Source: Dehalococcoidia bacterium (GTDB taxonomy: Bacteria; Chloroflexota; Dehalococcoidia; SAR202; UBA826). From it: a DNA stretch of 6,422 bases. The DNA is taken from assembly GCA_012965485.1 (NCBI GenBank), contig DTSF01000349.1:1-6422 (forward strand), given 5' to 3'. The position numbers were made by a program, and so were the translations under genes. Each line of letters opens with the position of its first letter. Positions within the stretch are counted from its first letter, which is position 1. Shown piece by piece: positions 1 to 5,496 of the stretch. Under the pieces are notes generated by a model. That model did not search any database. It was not told where the DNA came from and saw only the letters and a list, made by a program, of their open reading frames with translations.

Positions 1-32
1 CGAACCGGCCCCAAAAATGGCAGTAGGATCAA

Positions 33-44
33 AGTAAATTTACT
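33..44. repeat. 12-bp perfect palindrome after the exchanger stop codon
   Basis: AGTAAATTTACT reads the same on both strands and begins a few bases after the exchanger's TAG (leftward). It is AT-rich, has no loop and no following T-run on the leftward strand, so it is not a convincing terminator. It may be chance. Confidence 0.3.
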
Positions 45-46
45 GA

Positions 47-1240
47 CTAGCTTTTAGACAAATATTTTGCGTATAACTGGTAGCCAATCAAAACTGCTGC
101 AATTGCTATATATCCGTAGGTGAATAACATCCGTTGATCAGTTTCGGTGAATGGTAGGTGTGCCAGGAACATTACCAACAATATAAGTCCTGATTTCCAC
201 CCAATGACTCGCGGTAAAACCAATATAACTCCTAGTAGAGATACAGCAGCCGTTAATAAGAATTCCACAGATTGCATATTATTTAACGGGAAGCTTAATA
301 ATTCTCCAGCAGAAAGACTGAAAATCCCGACCATACTGCCAACTAGCAAAGTGAGTTGATTGACTTCTGCAGATATTAAAGTTGTTAACCCTGCGATTGG
401 ATTTGCTCTCAGGCTAAACAGAACAGCTATTATTATTTCAGGCGATTCCGAGGCTAATGGGGCTATCCATTGTATTAAGAGGAATTCACTAATACCAAAT
501 TCCCGGCCTGTTTCTACAAGAGAATGGACGAACGACTCTGCTGCAACGACTATAACAAAGGCCGAATAAGCGAACAGCCCTAACACAATAAGTCTTCTGA
601 CCAGCTTAGATTGCTCTCCTATAGCAAAAGAAGGGCCCATCAATTCGGGTTCCTCTGACTCTTTGGTTGAACTTAACCAAAGATAAACCAAATACAGGGC
701 AATCAAGGCAGCAGCAACTATTAGATGTACCTGCTGCATAAAAAATATTAAAAAAGTAACAGCGGTTGCTACGGATAGCATTAATATTTCAAGCCCCATG
801 GTATTTGCCATGTTTAATGAGGACCTTCTTTTAATCCAGAATATAAGGATCACGGCAGACCAACCAAGCCCAATCAGTAGGCGGTTTGCGCCAGTCACAT
901 TGGCAGCCACCCTTTCCATTTCTGGGGTTACTATGGCACTAGCAGTGCTATATGATTGGCCAGCGTCCCAAGCTAATACAGCTTCCACAGCATACTCTGG
1001 AAGAATTGCGATTAGGGCTAATATTGCGATGGCAAAAGATGCTGATACATCTAACTGTGCAGCCTCTGCAGCCCAAGAAATTAAGAATGCGGCGCCCACA
1101 ATACCCATTCCAAAAATGAATGCGTCCAAAATTGGGTGGAAATGGAGACCCCCAAAAACCATCGTAACCGATGGCACCCCAAGGCATGCGAAAGCTGCGA
1201 GCAGAATCCAGGAGGCTGAATGACTATTGCTATCACTCAT
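47..1240 (-). CDS. CaCA-superfamily (sodium/calcium exchanger-like) integral membrane protein
   Basis: This 397-residue, very hydrophobic protein has about ten predicted membrane segments in two halves, joined by a charged loop around residues 190-215 (TKESEEPEL). Each half carries a recognisable alpha-repeat of the Ca2+/cation antiporter superfamily. The first has a Pro-Glu pair at 81-82 (AILPEYAVEAVLAW) followed by NVTGANRLLIGLGW (114-127). The second has SESPEIIIAVLFSLRANP (264-281) followed by AEVNQLTLLVGSM (291-303). The family exchanges Na+ or H+ for Ca2+ or other cations across the cytoplasmic membrane. The ion used here cannot be read from the sequence. The usual GTS before Pro-Glu is replaced by hydrophobic residues in repeat 1, and the GSN of the second repeat is altered, so transport could be atypical. 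The ATG start has no clear Shine-Dalgarno. The gene is divergent from the collagen-like lipoprotein gene. Family call is fairly sure; substrate unknown. Confidence 0.85.
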   Translation of the reverse strand: MSDSNSHSASWILLAAFACLGVPSVTMVFGGLHFHPILDAFIFGMGIVGAAFLISWAAEAAQLDVSASFAIAILALIAILPEYAVEAVLAWDAGQSYSTASAIVTPEMERVAANVTGANRLLIGLGWSAVILIFWIKRRSSLNMANTMGLEILMLSVATAVTFLIFFMQQVHLIVAAALIALYLVYLWLSSTKESEEPELMGPSFAIGEQSKLVRRLIVLGLFAYSAFVIVVAAESFVHSLVETGREFGISEFLLIQWIAPLASESPEIIIAVLFSLRANPIAGLTTLISAEVNQLTLLVGSMVGIFSLSAGELLSFPLNNMQSVEFLLTAAVSLLGVILVLPRVIGWKSGLILLVMFLAHLPFTETDQRMLFTYGYIAIAAVLIGYQLYAKYLSKS

Positions 1241-1311
1241 AGTCAGTTTGATGTCACCATATACTATTTTCTAATCACATCTGTCCAAACTATGCACCTG
1301 CTAAATCATTT

Positions 1312-1326
1312 CACGGTGCGACCGTG
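1312..1326. promoter_or_regulatory. Palindrome CACGGT-GCG-ACCGTG, candidate operator
   Basis: Two perfect 6-bp arms flank a 3-bp centre, 72 bp upstream of the exchanger start. If the leftward extended -10 at 1331-1339 is used, transcription would begin near 1324, inside this palindrome, which is a classic repressor position. The left arm can also pair differently, GCACC (1294-1298) with GGTGC (1315-1319), so the RNA could have alternative folds. No terminator T-run follows on either strand. The regulator is unknown. Confidence 0.4.
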
Positions 1327-1330
1327 CAAA

Positions 1331-1339
1331 ATTCTAGCA
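1331..1339 (-). promoter_or_regulatory. Possible extended -10 promoter for the exchanger gene
   Basis: On the minus strand the sequence reads TGCTAGAAT, one mismatch from the extended -10 consensus TGnTATAAT. No good -35 is visible at 17 bp, which is tolerable for extended -10 promoters. It would give a leader of about 84 nt before the exchanger start. A weaker alternative nearer the gene is TGGACA (minus strand, 1280s) with a poor TATATG. Confidence 0.3.
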
Positions 1340-1356
1340 TAGTATATTCCCAACTG

Positions 1357-1385
1357 TTGATTATTCGTAGTTATTCAACTAAAAT
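1357..1385 (+). promoter_or_regulatory. Weak candidate rightward promoter
   Basis: TTGATT (1357-1362) and TAAAAT (1380-1385) are separated by 17 bp. It would give a leader of over 200 nt for the lipoprotein gene. It is a poorer match than the promoter at 1477-1505 and may be chance in AT-rich DNA. Confidence 0.25.
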
Positions 1386-1440
1386 TCTACGGTTGGACGG
1401 GGAGTGACTGCGATTCAGTTTATAGCCCCTTGTTTGGATG

Positions 1441-1476
1441 GTTATTTCGGAGTGATGAATTAGGCACGGAAATAAC
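1441..1476. promoter_or_regulatory. 8-bp inverted repeat abutting a -35 box, candidate regulator site
   Basis: GTTATTTC (1441-1448) and GAAATAAC (1469-1476) are perfect inverted arms 20 bp apart. The right arm ends exactly where the -35 hexamer TTGACA (1477) begins. The centre-to-centre distance is 28 bp, close to but not exactly three helical turns. The position suits an activator, or a repressor overlapping the RNA polymerase footprint. Confidence 0.4.
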
Positions 1477-1505
1477 TTGACATACCTTGGGGTGGTGCAT
1501 ATCAT
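1477..1505 (+). promoter_or_regulatory. Sigma-70-type promoter for the collagen-like lipoprotein gene
   Basis: A perfect -35 TTGACA (1477-1482) is followed after 17 bp by TATCAT (1500-1505), a 5/6 match to the -10 consensus. Transcription would start near 1512, giving a leader of about 104 nt. This is the best promoter in the divergent gap and is correctly oriented for the gene at 1616. Confidence 0.6.
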
Positions 1506-1602
1506 GAAACCGTTCATTCGCCGTTGTTAGGGGTTTGCTGCTGTTTTGCTGCTTGCTTCTTCAATAAATAAGTTTGGACTAAAATTCGTTCCTTTACAGT
1601 AA
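1504..1602 (+). pseudogene. Broken signal-peptide-like reading frame (tentative relic)
   Basis: An ATG at 1504, preceded by GGGGTGG at a plausible ribosome-binding distance, opens MKPFIRRC, then a TAG stop at 1528-1530. The same frame continues as GFAAVLLLASSINKFGLKF up to a TAA at 1600-1602. Read through the TAG, it has the shape of an export signal: basic start, then a run of Ala/Val/Leu, then small residues. The run is encoded by a near-repeat of TTTGCTGCT (1534-1542 and 1545-1553). The frame differs from that of the lipoprotein gene. The ATG overlaps the -10 box at 1500-1505, so a transcript from that promoter would not contain it. It may be a decayed gene start or a coincidence. Confidence 0.25.
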
Positions 1603-1604
1603 AG

Positions 1605-1611
1605 AAGGGGG
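1605..1611 (+). promoter_or_regulatory. Ribosome-binding site of the lipoprotein gene, beside a small hairpin
   Basis: AAGGGGG precedes the ATG at 1616 by four bases and supports that start. Directly before it, CTTTAC-A-GTAAAG (1592-1604) forms a short inverted repeat, and TTCC at its left can pair partly with the purines of the site. The hairpin might modulate translation, but its stem is short and AT-rich. Confidence 0.5.
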
Positions 1612-1615
1612 TCAA

Positions 1616-2479
1616 ATGGGAAAGCTATTTAGCCTTCAGGCGTTGTCAGCAACCCTGGTTTTCTCAGCAATATTATTCGTATTATCAGCATGTGGTGCTC
1701 CCGGTGCAGCAGGCGCTGCCGGCTTGTCTGGTCATCCAGGCAGTCCCGGTAGTCCTGGAGTAGCTGGTTCTCAGGGATCGCAAGGAGAGCCTGGTCTTCC
1801 AGGTTTACCTGGTAACCCTGGCCCAGGCGGTGCCCCTGGCCTTCAAGGACCAGCAGGCCCCGATGGTTCTGACGCTGTAGCGCCAGAGGGTAATATAGCT
1901 GTTAGTAAGTCTAAGGTAACAATGTCTGAGGAATTTAGTGTTTCTGGTTCGGGCTTTCAGCCAAATGAACCAGTCGTGATACAGCTTAGAATCGACTCAA
2001 GTTTGTCACCGATTATTGGTGGTGGAAGAGGTTCACAGGTAACGGCTAATGGTGCAGGAGCCTTTGAAGTATCGTTTGATTTCGTGTCTGAAAAGGCCGC
2101 TATCATAAGTAGGGCAGGCGGCCCTTCTACTGTGTTCGCGCAGGGCGGAAGTGGTAGCAAAGCAAGTGCCCCCATAACGATAGTATCAACATCTTCTCCA
2201 GCTGGGACCATATCGGCTAGCTTGGCAGCGACACCTACAGAGGCTGGTGGTACTTCCATTGTTTACGGCGCAGGATTTGAAGCTGGTGAAATGGTTAGCA
2301 TCATCGGTGTTGGTGCAGCTGACGGAGTTGATAAGATATTGGCAGGAGGAGAAGCAAATGCCTCAGGTGCCTTCCAAATCGACGTTAAGGCCACTCTGGA
2401 TGCTGGCCTCTATACACTTACTGCCAGAGGCTCCTCCAATTCAGAAGCCACCGCTCCGTTACTAGTAGTTGATAAATAA
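1616..2479 (+). CDS. Collagen-like lipoprotein with two tandem beta-sandwich-like domains
   Basis: This is a 287-residue exported protein. Residues 1-26 form a signal peptide ending in the lipobox LSAC (Cys26), so the mature protein should be lipid-anchored at the outer face of a membrane. Gly occurs at every third position from 27 to 84, giving 20 uninterrupted Gly-X-Y triplets (27-86), the repeat that forms collagen triple helices. Nine triplets have Pro at Y and three at X, and charged residues are few. After a short linker come two similar domains: GSGFQPNEPVVIQL (111-124) matches GAGFEAGEMVSIIGV (218-232), GAGAFEVSF matches ASGAFQIDV, and APITIV matches APLLVV at their ends. They resemble Ig-like/IPT folds, but I cannot name the family. 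A trimeric surface stalk is likely by analogy with bacterial collagen-like proteins; partner and role are unknown. A good ribosome-binding site and promoter lie upstream and a terminator downstream, so it is probably monocistronic. Confidence 0.9.
   Translation: MGKLFSLQALSATLVFSAILFVLSACGAPGAAGAAGLSGHPGSPGSPGVAGSQGSQGEPGLPGLPGNPGPGGAPGLQGPAGPDGSDAVAPEGNIAVSKSKVTMSEEFSVSGSGFQPNEPVVIQLRIDSSLSPIIGGGRGSQVTANGAGAFEVSFDFVSEKAAIISRAGGPSTVFAQGGSGSKASAPITIVSTSSPAGTISASLAATPTEAGGTSIVYGAGFEAGEMVSIIGVGAADGVDKILAGGEANASGAFQIDVKATLDAGLYTLTARGSSNSEATAPLLVVDK
1694..1873 (+). repeat. Collagen-like Gly-X-Y repeat region, 20 triplets
   Basis: This stretch encodes residues 27-86 of the lipoprotein, beginning at the codon after the lipobox Cys. 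Glycine codons recur every 9 bases without a break. Codons for Gly and Pro vary (GGT, GGC, GGA; CCA, CCT, CCC), so the DNA is not a simple tandem repeat. That suggests an old, selected array rather than a recent expansion. Confidence 0.9.
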
Positions 2480-2491
2480 GCAAACTGAATT

Positions 2492-2515
2492 CCTAACTGA
2501 ATCAAATCGGTTAGG
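2492..2515 (+). other. Hairpin in the 3' untranslated region
   Basis: CCTAACTGA (2492-2500) pairs with TCGGTTAGG (2507-2515) around a 6-nt loop, 9 bp with one G-U pair, starting 13 bases after the lipoprotein stop. No T-run follows, so it is not itself a terminator. It may protect the 3' end or assist the second hairpin. Confidence 0.4.
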
Positions 2516-2535
2516 CAACACAGAACCTAGCTAAT

Positions 2536-2571
2536 AGAAGGCTTTCAAACTTAACTGTTTGGGAGCCTTTT
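2536..2571 (+). terminator. Probable rho-independent terminator of the lipoprotein gene
   Basis: AAGGCTTTCAAAC (2538-2550) pairs with GTTTGGGAGCCTT (2557-2569) around the loop TTAACT. The 13-bp stem has two G-U pairs and can extend to about 15 bp. It is followed by TT and then AAGTTTTAG, an interrupted T tail. It fits the rightward strand; the leftward strand has no T-run here. Confidence 0.6.
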
Positions 2572-2716
2572 AAGTTTTAGTATATGAAATCCTTACAATC
2601 GGTGGCGAATCAATTTATTGAATTTGAATGTTAGAAGTGCTTGAGGAAAGTAAGAGCAGTAACCATTAGAGTTTACATTTATTTCGTCAAAATCCTGGGT
2701 GTGCTAGGGGTATTAG

Positions 2717-2830
2717 ATGTTTAATATTATTGAACAGGGTGGATCGGCCGTGGGCGCCAACAAGCGATTTGTAGGATGCTCACAAAATCATGAGACAATG
2801 GGCAGTATAGCCACTGTAAAACGTGCTTAG
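2717..2830 (+). CDS. Doubtful 37-residue small ORF
   Basis: An ATG at 2717 is preceded by AGGGG with a 6-nt spacer, a good ribosome-binding arrangement. The frame runs 37 codons to TAG and begins MFNIIEQGGSAVGANKRF. The peptide has no membrane segment, signal or motif I recognise. It ends 20 bp before the stop of the convergent corC-like gene. I see no convincing promoter, only a stray TTTACA upstream. It is as likely to be chance as a real small protein. Confidence 0.2.
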   Translation: MFNIIEQGGSAVGANKRFVGCSQNHETMGSIATVKRA

Positions 2831-2850
2831 GTTTAGCTTTCTCAAATCTA

Positions 2851-4107
2851 CTAGGTTTTAAGGATCTTTATTTCCCTAAGTCTTCGGCCAACTGTGGAAA
2901 TCACTTCAATAGAAAGGTTGTTGTAGGAAAAGTTATCTCCGGGGCTTGGGATTTTTCCAAGTTCGTGTAAAACGAATCCTCCAATAGTGTCAAACCCTTC
3001 ACCTTCAAAAGAGACTCCGATAGAAAGAGCGATGTCATCGATGGCTATGCTGGCATCCATGTAGAATTCATTCTTTTCTACTTCCCTTATTCCTAGATCA
3101 CGTGTATCAAATTCGTCATGAAGCTCTCCGACGATTTCTTCTACTAAATCTTCCACTGTAACGAGACCTGATACTCCACCGTATTCGTCTATCACTATAG
3201 CCATCTGCATTCGTTTGTCTTGGAAGTCAGTTAACAAAAACTCTAGTGTTTTTGATTCAGGTATAAACAGCACTGGACGAAGGAATTCTTTCAATTCACT
3301 ATTATTATTTGATTCCGCAGATTTTATTTGACCTAGGATGTCCATTGAATGTGCGATACCTTCAATTTGGTCCGTTTCATTTCTGTAAATTGGTATTTTG
3401 CTATGGCCTTCTCTGATCATTATGTCCACCACATCATTTATAGGTGTTGATATATCGGCAATGATCATATCTACTCTGGGAATCATAATTTCCCTCACTA
3501 CTGTTTTATCTAATTGGAAGACACCCCGTATCATTCGTACTTCATGTTCCTCGAGAGGTTCGCCTTCGTCGTCCATTTGCATCGCAATATTACTGTTTTC
3601 ACTGATATCTGAAGGGTTTTCTTCTGCAGTGCTTATCTCTATTAGACGTTCTTGAGAGCGTGTGATTGGTCTCAGAGTTGTGCCAATGAAAATAGCTATC
3701 CTATAGATCCGTACCGCAACCCTAGGCCCGCTGTGTCGTCCAGCTACCTTTGCTATTGTTTCTAACACCCCTAGAACTATAAGGGTGGATATGGCTATGA
3801 GACTTATTCGCCCGAAATCATAGGATGTAAGTTGATTCTGTGAGGGTTGATAAAATATGAAATAGCAATTTATCACTGCGGATGCTAGAGATATCGTTTT
3901 TATGATTGAAAATGCTGAATTTGACTGGTCGGCCTTACGGAAAAGATCTTCTAATTTCTCTAATCCGGACCTTTCTTCACTTCGCCATATGAATATGGAT
4001 TCTCTGGTAACCGTACCAATTACATGTTGTACGAAGCTTATCAATGTGAAAAATGTGATCGAAACTATAACGGTTAAACTTGATAAATCACTTATATCAG
4101 TATCCAA
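2851..4107 (-). CDS. CorC/HlyC-family membrane protein (CNNM-like: degenerate DUF21, CBS pair, CorC_HlyC)
   Basis: This 418-residue protein has the layout of the CNNM/CorC family. The N-terminal membrane part has segments near 11-33, 66-87 and 100-115. Two CBS domains follow, near 203-262 (starting IMIPRVDM) and 270-330, with the family signature IDEYGGVSGLVTVEDLVEEI (306-325). The C-terminal CorC_HlyC domain (about 345-418) contains FDTIGGFVLHELGKIPSPGD. Relatives are linked to Mg2+/Co2+ efflux or resistance, with CBS domains that often bind ATP-Mg; older 'hemolysin' labels are unreliable. The membrane domain is divergent: the usual GE(I)xPK motif appears as LETIAK (115-120), so transport is uncertain. 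The first in-frame initiator is TTG, 12 bp after the glmU stop and in the same frame. The only strong Shine-Dalgarno (AAGGAGG, inside the glmU end) is 26 nt away, so translation may be coupled to glmU. Confidence 0.85.
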   Translation of the reverse strand: MDTDISDLSSLTVIVSITFFTLISFVQHVIGTVTRESIFIWRSEERSGLEKLEDLFRKADQSNSAFSIIKTISLASAVINCYFIFYQPSQNQLTSYDFGRISLIAISTLIVLGVLETIAKVAGRHSGPRVAVRIYRIAIFIGTTLRPITRSQERLIEISTAEENPSDISENSNIAMQMDDEGEPLEEHEVRMIRGVFQLDKTVVREIMIPRVDMIIADISTPINDVVDIMIREGHSKIPIYRNETDQIEGIAHSMDILGQIKSAESNNNSELKEFLRPVLFIPESKTLEFLLTDFQDKRMQMAIVIDEYGGVSGLVTVEDLVEEIVGELHDEFDTRDLGIREVEKNEFYMDASIAIDDIALSIGVSFEGEGFDTIGGFVLHELGKIPSPGDNFSYNNLSIEVISTVGRRLREIKILKT

Positions 4108-4119
4108 TTTGGCTTGGGT

Positions 4120-5475
4120 CTATGAAGACCTATCCTCCTTTATAATACGAGCTGGGGAACCGACTCCTTTTGCAAAGTCAGGTATATCCTTTGTGACTAT
4201 TGATCCTGCCCCTGTAATAGATTGTTTTCCGATGGTCACTGGGGCGACGAGCTTTGTATCAGATCCAATGAAGGCATTGTCCTTTATAGTGGTTCTATGT
4301 TTTTGTTCACCATCGTAGTTGCAAGTTATAGTCCCTGCCCCTATATTGACATTGGAACCTATATCTGAGTCTCCAAGATAGCAATGGTGACCTGATTTTG
4401 TGCCTCGACCTAACGTACTGTTTTTTATTTCCACATAATTACCTATACTAACATCCTCGTGTAGGACGGTCCCATCTCTAATGTGGCTATATGGCCCAAT
4501 TGATACGTTATCATGAATCATGGTGGATTCGATGGTTGAGGACCTGATTATACAAGTTGACCCAATAGAACTATTTGTAATTTCGCAATTTGGACCTATT
4601 TTGCAATTTGAAGAAATGTTGGTACTTCCTCTGATATGAGTGTTTGGAAAAATTACGGTGTCGGGCCCCACCAATACTTCCAGGTCAATGTATGTCGTAT
4701 CAGGATCTATAATTCTTACTCCAGTTTTCATTAGGCTTTCACAGGTCGTGGTTCTCAATATCATTTCGGCTTTCGCCAAATCTGATTTATTGTTTACTCC
4801 TATTATTTCCTGATAATCCGTATTAATGGACTTTATAGTCAAGTTTATACTTTCAGCAAAAGATATTAGGTCAGTGAGGAAAAACTCCCCAGACTTGGAT
4901 GGTTTCAGGGATTCCAAGGCTGCCCATAACCATGAAGTTTTGAAACAATAGGCCCCTGCATTGACCTCATTGATAAGCAGTTGAGCTACATCGGCCTCGG
5001 ATTCTTCTACTACGTTAATCACTTTCCCCTCATCGTTTCTAACTATACGTCCGAAGTCTCTAGGATCGGTGACTTTCCCAGTTAGTAAAGTAAGGTCAGC
5101 CTTAGATGTTTTGTGCCGCTTCATAAGGTCGGAAAGAGTTTCTGCCTCAATCAAAGGCATATCGCCATTTATGACAAGTATATTCTCAATGTTGGACGCC
5201 TTTTGCCTACATTGCAATAAAGCGTGTCCGCTTCCTTTCGGGTGTTTTTGGACCGCAATAGCTATCTTTCCCTCGAAGGTTTCTTTGAATGGTTCATGGC
5301 AGGATGGTACGACAGCAATGATATCGTTTACCCCAGCCTTAATTATCGAATCCATAACTAGGGCTATCATTGGTTTTCCAGACAGCTTATGCAACACCTT
5401 AGGTAGACTAGATTTCATTCTAGTTCCCGCTCCGGCTGCCAGTATAATCGCTTTGAAGTCAGGCATTATGTTCAT
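4120..5475 (-). CDS. glmU: Bifunctional UDP-GlcNAc pyrophosphorylase / glucosamine-1-phosphate acetyltransferase
   Basis: GlmU acetylates glucosamine-1-phosphate with acetyl-CoA and then couples it to UTP, giving UDP-GlcNAc for peptidoglycan and other glycans in the cytoplasm. From the ATG at 5475 the protein has 451 residues, close to the 456 of E. coli, and most landmarks share its numbering. The uridylyltransferase domain shows LAAGAGTRMKSSLPKVLH (12-29), GSGHA in the uridine-binding loop, and Asp105 in NGDMPL for the metal. The left-handed beta-helix has hexapeptide repeats from about 255 on, with Arg333, Lys351, His363 (catalytic base, in SGHHCYLGD), Tyr366, Asn377 and Lys392 all present. 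Both activities should be intact. The open frame extends to a TTG at 5484; a further ATG lies at 5466. None has a clear Shine-Dalgarno, so the start is uncertain by a few codons. It lies between the SDR and corC-like genes in a leftward series. Confidence 0.96.
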   Translation of the reverse strand: MNIMPDFKAIILAAGAGTRMKSSLPKVLHKLSGKPMIALVMDSIIKAGVNDIIAVVPSCHEPFKETFEGKIAIAVQKHPKGSGHALLQCRQKASNIENILVINGDMPLIEAETLSDLMKRHKTSKADLTLLTGKVTDPRDFGRIVRNDEGKVINVVEESEADVAQLLINEVNAGAYCFKTSWLWAALESLKPSKSGEFFLTDLISFAESINLTIKSINTDYQEIIGVNNKSDLAKAEMILRTTTCESLMKTGVRIIDPDTTYIDLEVLVGPDTVIFPNTHIRGSTNISSNCKIGPNCEITNSSIGSTCIIRSSTIESTMIHDNVSIGPYSHIRDGTVLHEDVSIGNYVEIKNSTLGRGTKSGHHCYLGDSDIGSNVNIGAGTITCNYDGEQKHRTTIKDNAFIGSDTKLVAPVTIGKQSITGAGSIVTKDIPDFAKGVGSPARIIKEDRSS

Positions 5476-5486
5476 TAAAAGCAATT

Positions 5487-5496
5487 TGATTAATCA
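5487..5496. repeat. 10-bp palindrome TGATTAATCA upstream of glmU
   Basis: A perfect 10-bp palindrome sits 12-21 bp before the glmU ATG at 5475, in the short gap after the SDR gene. It could be a small operator, or could affect ribosome access in the RNA. At this length and composition it could also be chance. No good promoter is visible in the gap. Confidence 0.25.

Larger units (their letters stand above)
1241..1615. other. Divergent intergenic regulatory region, 375 bp
   Basis: This gap separates the leftward exchanger gene from the rightward lipoprotein gene. From left to right it holds a 6-3-6 palindrome (1312-1326), a possible leftward extended -10 (1331-1339), a weaker rightward promoter (1357-1385), an 8-bp inverted repeat (1441-1476), a near-consensus rightward promoter (1477-1505), a broken signal-peptide-like reading frame (1504-1602), and the lipoprotein's ribosome-binding site. 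I see no tRNA or known riboswitch fold. Confidence 0.7.
2480..2850. other. Convergent intergenic region, 371 bp
   Basis: This gap lies between the ends of the lipoprotein gene (rightward) and the corC-like gene (leftward). It contains two hairpins just after the lipoprotein stop and a doubtful 37-codon ORF at 2717-2830. I find no tRNA-like fold. No clear T-run terminator is visible for the leftward operon; an imperfect hairpin near 2794-2817 (ACAATGGGC against GCCACTGT) lacks a tail. Confidence 0.6.

Noticed and set aside
798..1223. Rightward 141-codon open frame opposite the exchanger
   Set aside because: Its opposite strand encodes clear alpha-repeat motifs, and the frame itself gives no family-like sequence.
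1534..1553. TTTGCTGCT direct repeat as a regulatory iteron
   Set aside because: There are only two copies at 11-bp spacing, and the run is explained equally well by repeated Ala/Leu codons of the broken signal-peptide-like frame.
2536..2571. The hairpin as a bidirectional terminator also serving the corC operon
   Set aside because: On the leftward strand the stem is followed by CTATTAG rather than a T-run, and it lies about 280 bp past the corC stop.
2740..2830. GC-richer patch in the convergent gap examined as a possible tRNA or structured RNA
   Set aside because: No acceptor/T-arm pairing, no GTTCRA-type T-loop, and only short imperfect hairpins.
3902..4318. Rightward 138-codon open frame across the glmU/corC junction
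   Set aside because: It overlaps the ends of two well-supported genes on the other strand and has no independent support.
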